Positions 52,840-61,659 of a DNA stretch of 64,000 nucleotides are shown here, in pieces (the stretch's first letter is position 1; each line of letters begins with the position of its first letter). Position numbers and translations under genes: made by a program. The notes under the pieces were generated by a model. The model had not been told where the DNA came from. It made no database searches and saw only the letters and a list, made by a program, of their open reading frames with translations. Source of the DNA: Actinocatenispora thailandica (GTDB taxonomy: Bacteria; Actinomycetota; Actinomycetes; Mycobacteriales; Micromonosporaceae). Location of the stretch: positions 3,966,198 to 4,030,197 of the forward strand of contig NZ_AP023355.1 in the NCBI RefSeq assembly GCF_016865425.1, written 5' to 3'.

Positions 52840-53125
52840 ACAGGACTAGAGATATTCCTCCCGTGTAGCAGCGCTTTTGCATTCGGCTGGACCGTCCTAT
52901 CCAGACAATGATTCAGTGGAATCGGTTGGGCGCCAACGACATTCCGGTGCACCGTTAAGCACCTCGGAAGCCGCCGACCGGCTCGGAAAATTCTCCGGCC
53001 GGGGCCCGCCGAGTCGGCCGGGTCGCGGCCGAAAGTGGGCGGCACCGTCGATCCGGCCGGCCCGTGTCGCGCGGCCACCCGGATCCGCTGCGACCGTTGG
53101 CGATCGGTGCCGGCGACCGGTTCGC
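52840..53125. other. 286-bp region between the hupB promoter and the LuxR stop
   Basis: No gene supported. Lower-GC patch at 52845-52930. A short hairpin GGTTCGC/GCGAACC (53119-53135) surrounds the stop of the LuxR-type gene. Confidence 0.45.
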
Positions 53126-53779
53126 TCAGCGAACCAGCGTGCGCGCCAGCACCCCGGCCTGGAACCGGGATTCCGCACCCAGCAGGCGCATCAGCTCCGC
53201 CACCCGGCGTCGGTAGGTGCGCACGCTCAGGCCCAGCGACCGTGCCGCCGCCTCGTCGGTACGGCCGGCGGCCAGCTCGCGCAGCACCGCACGAGCCGGT
53301 TCCGCGAGCACCGGCACCGGATCTCGCCGCCATTCGCCGAGTGGCACCGCGTGGTCCCAGGCCGCGGCGAACAGCGCCCGAACGCCGGCGACCAGCCCCG
53401 GGTCGGGCAGCACCCGGAAGGTGCGCACGCCATCGACCGGCGGTTCGGCGAGGATCGCGATCCGCCGGTCCAGAATGATCGTCTCGTGCGGCAACTCGGC
53501 CCGGCAGATTCGCACCTCGACGCCGGCCGCGTCCAGCCGGGCCAGCTCGTCGGCGTCGGCCGGATCGGCCAGCGCGACCGCGGTGAACAGCTTGCGCGCC
53601 AGCAGCCCGCGCTCGCGAGCGGCGCCCACCCGCCGCCCCACGCCCGAACGCAGCCGGGTTCTCGACCAGGTGTGCAGATCGGTTGCCGCGCAGAGGAACT
53701 CCGCCGAGGCGCTATCGAACAGGTGGCCGGCGCGGGCGACCAGCTCGTGCTCACCGCGGACCGTCAGGACCTCGTTCAC
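53126..53779 (-). CDS. LuxR-type HTH regulator
   Basis: 217 residues. C-terminal HTH (about 155-210: LRELAAGRTDEAAARSLGLSVRTYRRRVAELM, then LGAESRFQAGVLA). The N-terminal ~150 residues form an alpha/beta domain like those of the Streptomyces TrmB/LuxR-like regulators with a phospholipase-D-related fold. GTG start with TAGAAT six nt upstream, so probably leaderless. Divergent from the aldo-keto reductase, its likely target. Confidence 0.85.
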   Translation of the reverse strand: MNEVLTVRGEHELVARAGHLFDSASAEFLCAATDLHTWSRTRLRSGVGRRVGAARERGLLARKLFTAVALADPADADELARLDAAGVEVRICRAELPHETIILDRRIAILAEPPVDGVRTFRVLPDPGLVAGVRALFAAAWDHAVPLGEWRRDPVPVLAEPARAVLRELAAGRTDEAAARSLGLSVRTYRRRVAELMRLLGAESRFQAGVLARTLVR

Positions 53780-53785
53780 CCCTGA

Positions 53786-53791
53786 ATTCTA
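53786..53791 (-). promoter_or_regulatory. Probable leaderless -10 box of the LuxR gene
   Basis: TAGAAT on the minus strand, six nt before the GTG. No good -35 found. Confidence 0.55.
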
Positions 53792-53845
53792 GGTTCCCGC
53801 GGACAGCGGCCCCTCACCGCCGACGGGCCGGCCGCGCCAGCCGGT

Positions 53846-53861
53846 TGGCAGCAAGCTGCCA
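53846..53861. promoter_or_regulatory. 16-bp palindrome in the LuxR/AKR gap, candidate operator
   Basis: TGGCAGC-AA-GCTGCCA, perfect, 40 bp before the reductase ATG and 66 bp from the regulator start. Its symmetry and position fit a dimeric regulator site. Confidence 0.55.
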
Positions 53862-53901
53862 GCGGGGTGCCGCCGCGCGGCGGCGACGGCAGGCTGGCGG
53901 C

Positions 53902-54768
53902 ATGACCAACGACTTCCTGCTCGGCGGCGACACACCGGTCCGGCGCGTCGGGCTCGGCGCGATGCGCCTGGTCGCCCGCGGCCACCAGGGACCCGCGGTG
54001 CCGACCGAAGACGCGCTCGCCACCCTGCGCAGCGCGGTGGAACTCGGCATCGATCACCTCGACACGGCCGACTTCTACCGCTACCGGACAGCCACCGCGA
54101 ACCAGCTGATCCGGACCGCGCTGCGACCGTACCCGGCGGGCCTGGTGCTCGCGACGAAGGTGGGGCCGGTGGCCACCCCCGCCGGACCGCCACGGCAGGG
54201 CACCGCCGCCGACCTGGTCCCCTCGGTCACCGCCAACCTGCGCAGCCTCGGGGTGGACCGGCTGGATCTGGTGTACCTGCGCATCGGCGGCATCGACGGT
54301 CCACCGGACGAGTCGATCGAGGAACGGTTCACGATCCTCGCGCGGCTGCGCGAGGAGGGCCTGATCCGGCACCTGGGGCTCAGCAACGTCTCCGCTGGCC
54401 ACCTGGCCGAGGCGCGCCGGATCGCGCCCGTGGCGGCGGTACAGAACCGGTACGGCTGGGGCGACACCGGCGACGATGCGCTGCTCGCGGAGTGCGCGGC
54501 GGCCGGGATCGGCTACGTGCCGTTCTTCCCGCTCGGCGGTGGTCGGCGACCGCTCGCCGACCCCGCGTTGCGGAAGGTGGCGCGCCGGCACGGGGTCGCG
54601 GTGGCCACGGTGGCGTTGGCCTGGCTGCTGGACCGGTCCGCCACCGTGCTGGCGATCCCCGGTACCGCCTCGCCCGCCCACCTGGCGGAGAACGTGGCCG
54701 CGGCCGGGCTGGCCCTCTCCGACGCCGACCGTGCCGAACTCGGCACGCCGGCCACGGCGGCGCGCTGA
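53902..54768 (+). CDS. Aldo-keto reductase with catalytic His replaced
   Basis: 288 residues, (beta/alpha)8 NADPH oxidoreductase fold. Catalytic D54, Y59 and K86 are visible (HLDTADFYRYR, LATKVG). At the fourth tetrad position the usual LLLHxP-type His is Arg127 (LDLVYLRIGG), a variation seen in some bacterial AKR subgroups that alters proton donation. C-terminal NADPH motif region IPGTASPAHLAENVAAAG. Divergent from a LuxR-type regulator. Confidence 0.9.
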   Translation: MTNDFLLGGDTPVRRVGLGAMRLVARGHQGPAVPTEDALATLRSAVELGIDHLDTADFYRYRTATANQLIRTALRPYPAGLVLATKVGPVATPAGPPRQGTAADLVPSVTANLRSLGVDRLDLVYLRIGGIDGPPDESIEERFTILARLREEGLIRHLGLSNVSAGHLAEARRIAPVAAVQNRYGWGDTGDDALLAECAAAGIGYVPFFPLGGGRRPLADPALRKVARRHGVAVATVALAWLLDRSATVLAIPGTASPAHLAENVAAAGLALSDADRAELGTPATAAR

Positions 54769-54862
54769 CCGGCCGGCGAGGCACCGCCGGCCGGGTCGAT
54801 CGTCGCCGGCCGGCGACCGGGGTCGGCACCAGGCGGGCCACGGCCGGGTGGCCCGGACGTGC

Positions 54863-55828
54863 TCAGGGCGAGGCGGGCAACAGCCAGGGCGGGCGGGACG
54901 GCCCGGAGTGCAGCGTGCCGATCCGCCGACCGGGCCGACCGTCCACGATGGCCAGCGGGCCGAAGGCGGCGCCCGCCGGTACCCGGGTGCCGGCCCGCAC
55001 CAGGGTGCCGGGGCCGAGATGCGCCCCCGGCTCCACCACCACGCCGGGTTCCAGCACGCTGCGCGCGCCGATCCGGGCACCGTCGATCCGGACACCGGGG
55101 CCGATCACCGCGGCGTCCTGGACGACCAGATCCTCGTCGCCGTCGGCGCGCAACACGGCATGCTCCAACGCCTGCACCCCGGCGCCGAGCCGGATCTGCC
55201 CGCCGTCGCCGGCGACGAGCCGGGCCGCGATGCCGAGCAGGCAGCCGGTACCGAGCTCGACGTCACCGACGACCTGGGTGGCGTCCGCATCGGACCGGAC
55301 CGCGTCGTGCCCGTCGATCGGCGGTACCGCAACGGGCACCCGGACCGGTCGGCCGACCCGCCGGTGCAGTGGGTGGTCGGTGAGCGGGGTGTCCGGGCGG
55401 GCGCCGTCGGCGCCGGTGGCCGAGCGCACCGCGTGCGCCGACCGGCCGGACACCACGGTACCGGCGGGGACCACGGTGCCGGCCGGCACCAGCGTGCCGT
55501 CCGCGAGCACGCAGCCGTCGCCCAGCCAGGCGCCGGGCAGCAGCACGCAGCCCGCACCGATCCGGCACAGGTCGCCGATCCGGGCGCCGAGCACGGTGAC
55601 GCCGGCGCCCAGGACGCTGCCCTGGCCGACCGCGGTCGGATGCCGGCGGTCCCCCCAGACCGTCGCGTGCGCACCGATCCGGGCGTGATGGCCCAGCCGT
55701 ACCGCCCCCTCGTGGGAGCGCACCACGCTGCCGGCCGCGAGCCGGACCCCGACGCCGAGCCACAGCTCGCCCACGATCACGGCCGACTCGGCCACCTCGA
55801 CACGGGAATCCGCCGAGCTGAGACTCAT
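54863..55828 (-). CDS. Left-handed beta-helix (hexapeptide-repeat) protein, duplicated
   Basis: 321 residues made almost entirely of hexapeptide repeats in two blocks (~15-130 and ~190-300) separated by a loop-rich linker. Blocks of this kind occur in gamma-carbonic anhydrase-like proteins and acyl/nucleotidyl transferases. The three metal His of carbonic anhydrases are not evident. Start ATG 55828 (MSLSSADSRVEV) with AAGGAGG seven nt upstream. Function not deducible. Confidence 0.75.
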   Translation of the reverse strand: MSLSSADSRVEVAESAVIVGELWLGVGVRLAAGSVVRSHEGAVRLGHHARIGAHATVWGDRRHPTAVGQGSVLGAGVTVLGARIGDLCRIGAGCVLLPGAWLGDGCVLADGTLVPAGTVVPAGTVVSGRSAHAVRSATGADGARPDTPLTDHPLHRRVGRPVRVPVAVPPIDGHDAVRSDADATQVVGDVELGTGCLLGIAARLVAGDGGQIRLGAGVQALEHAVLRADGDEDLVVQDAAVIGPGVRIDGARIGARSVLEPGVVVEPGAHLGPGTLVRAGTRVPAGAAFGPLAIVDGRPGRRIGTLHSGPSRPPWLLPASP

Positions 55829-56153
55829 GGACGTTCCTCCTTCGTCGGAAGGTCCACGAGACACCGGCTCGCCCGATGCTCATGATTCGCTCGCGGTGGC
55901 TCGCGCATAGCATCACCCCCCGGTTCACGAGGCCGGTTCCGGCTCGGTCTGTGTCGTCGGAACCGATCCCTGCGGCCGGTACGGGCGGTGCTCGACGCCG
56001 TCGGCGAGCCGGCCTACTCCCGACGGTAATCCACCGAAAGCCTTGCCGTGGCGCGGATCGAACATCCCGTACCCGGTCGAGACGGGCGGCCGGGCACGGC
56101 CGGGGCGGCGGTCACGCTGCGCACCGCCACGTACCGGCGTCCACAAGGGACGG
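55829..56153. other. 325-bp intergenic region
   Basis: Upstream of the hexapeptide gene and downstream of the MarR gene. No supported ORF, no strong hairpin and no clear promoter seen. Confidence 0.45.
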
Positions 56154-56627
56154 TCAGGGGGTCGCGCTGAGCCGGTCCAGCAGGTCGGTCAGCCGACGCA
56201 GCAACGGGATGCAGCTGTCCCGCTCGGCACCGGACATGTCGCTCCAGGCCTGCCCGAGCAGGTCGCGAAACAGGCCGCCGGCGTGCTCCAGCGTCCGTTC
56301 GCCACGCTCGGTGAGACGCAGCACCGAACCACGCGCGTCGCACGGGTCCACCGCGCGGACCACCAGCCCGCGGCTGACCAGCGTGCGTACCGTGCGGGTG
56401 GCGGTCGGCTGGGCCACCCCGATCGCCGCCGCGACCGCGCCGACGCCCTTGACCCCGGTCTGCGCGATCGCGTCCAGCGCGACCAGCTGCGCGGCGGACA
56501 GGTCGGACAGCTGGCTCTGCACCCGGCCGCGGGTGCGCCGGGCGGCCTGGATCAGCGCGATCAGCGCCGCCGCGAACTCGTCCACCCCCGGCTCGGCCGG
56601 CGCCGCACTACCCCGTTTCGTAGGCAC
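56154..56627 (-). CDS. MarR-family regulator
   Basis: 157 residues from the GTG at 56627. Winged-helix core (~55-110: VKGVGAVAAAIGVAQPTATRTVRTLVSRGLVVRAVDPCDARGSVLRLT) with the wing Asp-Arg pair, and flanking dimerisation helices. Divergent from a Usp-like gene 167 bp away. Confidence 0.88.
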   Translation of the reverse strand: MPTKRGSAAPAEPGVDEFAAALIALIQAARRTRGRVQSQLSDLSAAQLVALDAIAQTGVKGVGAVAAAIGVAQPTATRTVRTLVSRGLVVRAVDPCDARGSVLRLTERGERTLEHAGGLFRDLLGQAWSDMSGAERDSCIPLLRRLTDLLDRLSATP

Positions 56628-56794
56628 GGTGTCGATGATCCCGCATCGCCGGCCACCACCGGTTGCGGGCGCCGGCACAGATGCATAGCCTCCTATGCAC
56701 ACGGCACGCAGACGCGACGTAAAGGGGCCTCGCAGAACGGCGCCGACACCGTTCTGTCCGGACCCCCAGGCACTCGGCGAGACGGGTGGTCGAC

Positions 56795-57292
56795 ATGACG
56801 GTGGGCAGCGAGGGGCGGCACGACACGGCGCCCTGGACGGGTGCCCCGGCACGCATCATGGTCGGCGTCGACGGCAGCAGCGCCGGCCAGGCGGCACTGC
56901 TGGCGGCGCAGGCCGAGGCCGCCGCGTTCGACCTGCACGTGGTGGCGGTGCACGTGCGCCGCGGGTTGACCCCGGTGGAGGCGCTGGGTTCCGGTTTCGC
57001 CGGGCTGGCCGGGGCGTGCTGGCTGGACTGCCGGGACGACGCCGAGCTGTCCGCCTGGCTGGACAGCGTTCAGCTGCTGGAGGCCACCGGGCTGTCCTGG
57101 GAGTTCGTGGTACGGGAGGGCGAGCCGGCACAGCAGCTGCGAGCGGTGGCGGCCGAGCTGCCGGTCCGGTCGATCTATCTGGCCGCGCGCCCCCGACCGT
57201 GGTGGCGGCGCGGGCTGCACCACTGCCCCGCTCGGGCGCTGGCGCGCCGGGCCGGTTGCCCCGTCCGGGTGGTCAGCTACTCGGGCGAGTGA
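56795..57292 (+). CDS. Universal-stress-protein-like, degenerate nucleotide site
   Basis: 165 residues. The N-terminal strand IMVGVDGSSAGQAALLAAQAEA and the C-terminal CPVRVV strand mark the Usp fold. The G-x2-G-x9-G-S/T ATP loop is replaced by RPRPWWRRGLHHCPARALARRAG, so ATP binding is doubtful. Three Cys near 75-85 and at the C-terminal loop are unusual. ATG 56795 chosen; GTG 56786 is also in frame. Confidence 0.75.
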   Translation: MTVGSEGRHDTAPWTGAPARIMVGVDGSSAGQAALLAAQAEAAAFDLHVVAVHVRRGLTPVEALGSGFAGLAGACWLDCRDDAELSAWLDSVQLLEATGLSWEFVVREGEPAQQLRAVAAELPVRSIYLAARPRPWWRRGLHHCPARALARRAGCPVRVVSYSGE

Positions 57293-57479
57293 ATCCCCGG
57301 TAAACGCGCGCCCACTCGGCGGGTTCCCAGCTACGGCGGGTATGTTCCCCCCAGCCCGTGTCGCGCGCCTCCACACCGGCGCGAGATGTACCGTTTTGGG
57401 TGGTGGGTCGGCCGCGTTGGCCGGTCCCCGGCATCTCGCCGACCAGCCGAAACGCCCATGAGCGCACAGGGAGGTTCCG

Positions 57480-58583
57480 GTGGGCCGACATCACCCGTCC
57501 GACACGCCGGGTCCGCCGACCAAGCGCCGGCACGCCCCGTGGTGGGCGCGGTTGTCGCTGGTGTTCGGCGTGATCCTGGTCGTGTTCAGCGGCGGCAGCT
57601 TCGCTGCCGGGTCGATCGTGCTCAACCGGGTCAACCACGCACTGCCGAGCAGCAACCTGATCGGCGACGGCGCCCGCAAGCACAAGGCGGGCTCCGACGT
57701 GAAGGGACCGCTGGACATCCTGCTCGCCGGCTCCGATCTGCGCGACTCATGGAAGAAGGACGGGCAGAAGCCGCGGACCGACTCGATCATGTGGCTGCAC
57801 ATCCCGGCCTCGATGGACTACGCGTACCTGCTGTCCCTCCCACGCGACCTGCGGGTCCAGATCCCGGCCGACAAGCACACCGGCTTCCTGGGCGGGCAGG
57901 ACCGGCTGAACGCCTCGTTCCCGGACGGGATGAAGGACGTCAACGACACGGCGGGCGGCATGAGCCTGCTCAGCCGTACCGTGTCGAACCTGACCGGCGT
58001 CGAGTGGGACATGGCCGGCCTGGTCAACTGGGACGGGTTCAAGGAGATCACCAAGTCGCTCGGCGGCGTGACGATGTGCCTGGACCAGGGGTTCACCAGT
58101 CACCAGCCGGGCTTCACCAACGGGCCGCCACTGACCTTCCCGAAGGGCTGCCACCACTACGACGCGGACAAGGCGCTCAAGCTGGTGCGGCAGCGCGACG
58201 ACCTGCCCGGCGGCGACTACGGCCGGCAGAAGCTGCAGCAGCAGTTCATCAAGCAGATCCTCAAGCAGGCCACCAGCAAGGGCGTGGTGAGCAACCCGAC
58301 GAAGGTCAACGATCTGATCGGCGCGGCCGGCAAGTCCATCACCCTCGACCTCGGCGGGTACCAGCTGGTCGACGTGGCGCTGGCGCTGCGCGGCATCACC
58401 GCCGACAAGATCGTGACGTTGCAGATCCCGCACTACGCGATCGGCCAGGGCAACGGATACCAGGGTGAGGGGCTGCAGAAACCGCTCGGCCCGAAGCTGT
58501 TCCAGGCGATGCGCGACGACACCATCTCCGACCTGCTCGCGGCGCACCCCGAGCTGGCCTCCAAGGTGCCGGGCGGGTCCTGA
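57480..58583 (+). CDS. LytR-CpsA-Psr (LCP) family protein
   Basis: Transfers polyprenyl-linked glycopolymers to peptidoglycan at the outer face of the membrane. 367 residues: a basic cytosolic head, one membrane helix (~25-48), then the LCP domain. Motifs: DILLAGSDLRDSW, KPRTDSIMWLHI, LSLPRDLRVQIP and the RDDLPGGDYGRQKLQQQFI region. GTG start with GGGAGG about six nt upstream. Confidence 0.93.
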   Translation: MGRHHPSDTPGPPTKRRHAPWWARLSLVFGVILVVFSGGSFAAGSIVLNRVNHALPSSNLIGDGARKHKAGSDVKGPLDILLAGSDLRDSWKKDGQKPRTDSIMWLHIPASMDYAYLLSLPRDLRVQIPADKHTGFLGGQDRLNASFPDGMKDVNDTAGGMSLLSRTVSNLTGVEWDMAGLVNWDGFKEITKSLGGVTMCLDQGFTSHQPGFTNGPPLTFPKGCHHYDADKALKLVRQRDDLPGGDYGRQKLQQQFIKQILKQATSKGVVSNPTKVNDLIGAAGKSITLDLGGYQLVDVALALRGITADKIVTLQIPHYAIGQGNGYQGEGLQKPLGPKLFQAMRDDTISDLLAAHPELASKVPGGS

Positions 58584-58602
58584 CCGGGCACCCCGTGCCC
58601 GG
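58584..58602 (+). terminator. LCP terminator
   Basis: 8-bp stem CCGGGCAC/GTGCCCGG with a 3-nt loop directly after the stop codon. Confidence 0.7.
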
Positions 58603-58647
58603 CCGTGATCGCGGCCAGGAACCGACCGCAACGGCTGACACACTGGC

Positions 58648-59751
58648 GTGGTGACCACCGTACTCACTCCGCCGGCCCTCAACCGCGCCCTGCTCGCCCG
58701 CCAGCAACTGCTGCGCCGCGCCGAAACGCCGGTGCCCGAGACGTTGCACCGGCTCGTCGGTCTCCAGGCACAGCTGCCGTCCGCGCCCTATGTGGGACTG
58801 TGGTCGCGAGTCGCCGGCTTCACCGCCGACCGGCTGGCCGGCCCGATGGCCGACCGCACCGTGCTGCGGATCACCGCCATGCGCGGCACCATCCACACCC
58901 TCACCGCCGCCGACTGCCTCGACCTGCGTCCCCGGCTGCGGCCGGTGCTCGACCGGTTCCTGCGCACGCTGCGGGCCCGGCTCGACGGGTTGGACCTGGA
59001 CCAGGTGACGGCGGCGGCGCGGGAGCTCGTCGAGCAGCAACCCCGCACGTACCACGAACTCGGCCGGGCGCTCGCCGACCGCTGGCCGGGGTACGACCCG
59101 GCGGCGCTGGGGCACGTGGCGCGGTGCCGGCTGGCGCTGGTCCAGGTCACGCCGCGCGGGCTGTGGGGCCGCGGCGGGCGTGCCGCGCACACCACCGCCG
59201 AGCACTGGCTGGGCGCCCCACTGGGCACCGGCACCGGGCCGGAACCGCTGGTACTGCGCTACCTCGCCGCGTTCGGCCCGGCCACCGCCGCCGACGTACA
59301 GACCTGGTCGGGGTTGACCGGGCTGCGCGCGGTGCTGGACCGGCTGCGCCCGCGCCTCGTCACCTTCCGCAGCACCGACGGGGCCGAGCTGTTCGACCTG
59401 CCCGACGCGCCGCGGCCGGCGGCGGACACCGCGGCGCCGGTACGGTTCCTGCCGCCGCTGGACAACCTGCTGCTGTCGCACGCCGATCGCAGCCGGGTGA
59501 TACCCGCCCCGTACCGGCACCACCTGCAGAGCCCCAACGGGCTGCTACCCGGTGTGCTGCTGCTCGCCGGGATGGTGCGCGGCAGCTGGACCGACGACAC
59601 CGGCCGGGACGGCGCCCGGCTGACGGTGACGCCGTTCAAGGCGCTGTCGGCGCGCGACACCACCGCGGTCACCGCGGAGGGACGCCGGCTGCTCGCCTTC
59701 CTGTCCCCCGAGTCCGGCAGCCGGGAGGTCCGGATCGCCCCGGTGCCCTGA
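58648..59751 (+). CDS. Winged-helix DNA-binding protein of the HTH_42 (AlkZ-like) family
   Basis: 367 residues. Family marks: RQQLLRRAETPVPETLHRLVGLQAQ at the start, RGTIHTLTAADCL, FGPATAADVQTWSGL (winged-helix repeats), and LPPLDNLLLSHADRSRVIP. AlkZ/AZL-type proteins of this family are DNA glycosylases that unhook crosslinks, and many actinomycete members are uncharacterised, so glycosylase activity is inferred. GTG at 58648 or 58651. Confidence 0.85.
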   Translation: MVTTVLTPPALNRALLARQQLLRRAETPVPETLHRLVGLQAQLPSAPYVGLWSRVAGFTADRLAGPMADRTVLRITAMRGTIHTLTAADCLDLRPRLRPVLDRFLRTLRARLDGLDLDQVTAAARELVEQQPRTYHELGRALADRWPGYDPAALGHVARCRLALVQVTPRGLWGRGGRAAHTTAEHWLGAPLGTGTGPEPLVLRYLAAFGPATAADVQTWSGLTGLRAVLDRLRPRLVTFRSTDGAELFDLPDAPRPAADTAAPVRFLPPLDNLLLSHADRSRVIPAPYRHHLQSPNGLLPGVLLLAGMVRGSWTDDTGRDGARLTVTPFKALSARDTTAVTAEGRRLLAFLSPESGSREVRIAPVP

Positions 59752-59752
59752 C

Positions 59753-59766
59753 CCCCGGCGCCGGGG
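59753..59766. terminator. Palindromic terminator between convergent genes
   Basis: Perfect 14-bp palindrome CCCCGGCGCCGGGG between the HTH_42 and hypX stop codons. Confidence 0.55.
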
Positions 59767-59769
59767 TGC

Positions 59770-61410
59770 TCAGCGGCGGTGGGTGGCGAGCCGTGGCGGG
59801 GTGGCCGGCGGGGCGACCTTGCGCACGAACGACTCCCGGGCGGCGTGGAAGCCCGACCGATCGTCGAAGATGTCCTGCGCCATCTCCGCGAGTTCGAGCG
59901 TCTCGTGGTAGTCCAGCGGTCGCGGTGCCGGCTTACGGGCGGCGCGGATGTCGCGCCAGGTGCCGGGCTCGGCGTACTGCTGGGCGAGGTCGGAGAGCCA
60001 GGCGTCGAACTCGGCCGGGTTGCCGGGGCCGGTCAGGTCGACCAGCCCGAGCCGCGCGGCGGTACCGGAGCCGATCGGCAGGCAGTCGTTGAGCAGCTGG
60101 TCGGCACGCTCCACCCCGATCCGCCGGGGCAGCGCGTAGCTGTGCAGTTCGGAGCCGTACAACCCCATGTCGTAGTACGGGTTGAGCACCACACCGGCGC
60201 GCGCCGCCACCACGTCCGCGCCCAGCCCCAGCATCACCCCGCCCGCACCGGCGTTGCCGGTGAACGCGGCGATGGTGACCTGCTCCTCGGCCGCCTCGAT
60301 CAGTTCCCGGCAGACCTGGTTGATGGCCTTGATGTTCTCCCATGCCTGCGCGGCCGGGTCCGCCGCGGCGGAGATCTCGTTGAGGTGGATGCCGTTGCAG
60401 AACACGTCGTCGCCGCCGCGCAGCACCAGCACCGTGGTGTCCTGCCGGGCGGCCCGGTGCAGCTCCCGGCGCAGCCGGCGGCACTGGTCGACGCCGGCCG
60501 CCCCGTTGTAGAAGCGGAACGTCAGCTCGCCGACGTTGCCCCGCCGCCGATAGCTGATCTCGGCCGGACCGTCGGTGCGCTGCGGCACCCGGTCGAGCGC
60601 GTCGGCCAGCACGGTGGCCGCGGGCAGCTTCACTCCGCCGCGCCGCCGCAGGTGGCCCAGCCACACCGCGCCGGACCCGGCGGCGACGAGCAGGTAGCCG
60701 TCCTGCTGGCCGATGATCTCGCCGGGTTCGCCGGCGCCCTCGCCGAGGTGCGCGTCGAAGGCACTGACCGACTCGCCGGCCAGCTCGGTACGAACTCCGG
60801 GAAAGCCGTCCGCGGCACGGATCCGGCGGACGATGTCGGTGGCCGGGTCGGCCCAGTCGAAGGCGCGCTCGGCCTGCTTCATCAGCGGCCGCAGCCGCGC
60901 GTCCGGGATCGGCCGGGGCGCTGCCTCCAGCGGTACCGGCTGGAAGTCCGGGTCGGCGGCGTGCTCCACGACCTCCAGCGCGCAGGCGACCGCGGCATCG
61001 GCGACCGGCCCGGTGTACAGGGAGGACTTGCGCATCGGTTCGGCCGGCAGCGGGAACTCACGGTGCGCCCAGATCGGGCCGGCGTCCATCTCCTCGACCG
61101 CCTGCAGCGCGGTGACGCCCCACGCGGGCGCCCCCTCGGTGATCGCCCAGTCCAGCGAGGAGGGCCCGCGGTCGCCGATCGGACCCGGGTGGATGATCAC
61201 CGTCCGCCACTTGGTCCACACCTCGGTCGGCACCCGCTCCTTCAGGTACGGGCAGAGGATCAGGTCCGGCTGAGCCTGGTAGACGCCGTCACAGATCGTG
61301 CGCTCGTCGAGCGCGAACTCGACGGCCACGTCGTGCCCACGGTCCTTGAGTTCGTCCCAGATTCGTTGGGTCAGGCCATTGAAGGCCGACACGAGCAGTA
61401 GCAGGCGCAC
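59770..61410 (-). CDS. hypX: HypX-type formyl transferase/enoyl-CoA-hydratase fusion
   Basis: 546 residues from the GTG at 61410. The N-terminal formyltransferase domain (1-250) has the motif HPGPIGDRGPSSLDWAI (H74, D80). The C-terminal enoyl-CoA-hydratase-like domain (~265-546) has GGDDVFCNGIHLNEI and GNAGAGGVMLGLGADVV. HypX makes CO from N10-formyl-THF via formyl-CoA to supply the CO ligand of [NiFe]-hydrogenase under aerobic conditions. No other hyp or hydrogenase gene is in this window. TAGCGT eight nt before the start and -35 TTGCGT suggest a leaderless mRNA. Confidence 0.92.
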   Translation of the reverse strand: MRLLLLVSAFNGLTQRIWDELKDRGHDVAVEFALDERTICDGVYQAQPDLILCPYLKERVPTEVWTKWRTVIIHPGPIGDRGPSSLDWAITEGAPAWGVTALQAVEEMDAGPIWAHREFPLPAEPMRKSSLYTGPVADAAVACALEVVEHAADPDFQPVPLEAAPRPIPDARLRPLMKQAERAFDWADPATDIVRRIRAADGFPGVRTELAGESVSAFDAHLGEGAGEPGEIIGQQDGYLLVAAGSGAVWLGHLRRRGGVKLPAATVLADALDRVPQRTDGPAEISYRRRGNVGELTFRFYNGAAGVDQCRRLRRELHRAARQDTTVLVLRGGDDVFCNGIHLNEISAAADPAAQAWENIKAINQVCRELIEAAEEQVTIAAFTGNAGAGGVMLGLGADVVAARAGVVLNPYYDMGLYGSELHSYALPRRIGVERADQLLNDCLPIGSGTAARLGLVDLTGPGNPAEFDAWLSDLAQQYAEPGTWRDIRAARKPAPRPLDYHETLELAEMAQDIFDDRSGFHAARESFVRKVAPPATPPRLATHRR

Positions 61411-61418
61411 GAGGTCAG

Positions 61419-61448
61419 ACGCTAGCGAGATCCGGTGCCACCACGCAA
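61419..61448 (-). promoter_or_regulatory. hypX promoter
   Basis: Minus strand -35 TTGCGT (61443-61448), 18-nt spacer, -10 TAGCGT (61419-61424), GTG start eight nt downstream. A perfect 11-bp palindrome ACAGTGACTGT (61472-61482) lies 24 bp upstream. Confidence 0.6.
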
Positions 61449-61659
61449 ATCCAGTTATTAACGCCACGTGGACAGTGACTGTACGAAGTTGCTGGATCTA
61501 CCGAAAGCCCACAATGGTGCGGTCGCGACCCATCGTCTAAAGTCCTGACAAATCCGCGTAACACCGCGTGCTGATAAGTCGAAACCTCACGTGTCACGGT
61601 GAGTGTCACCGGGCCGTGTCGGCGGCGGCGCGGCAGATCAGCGAAAGGCGGCACCAGCC

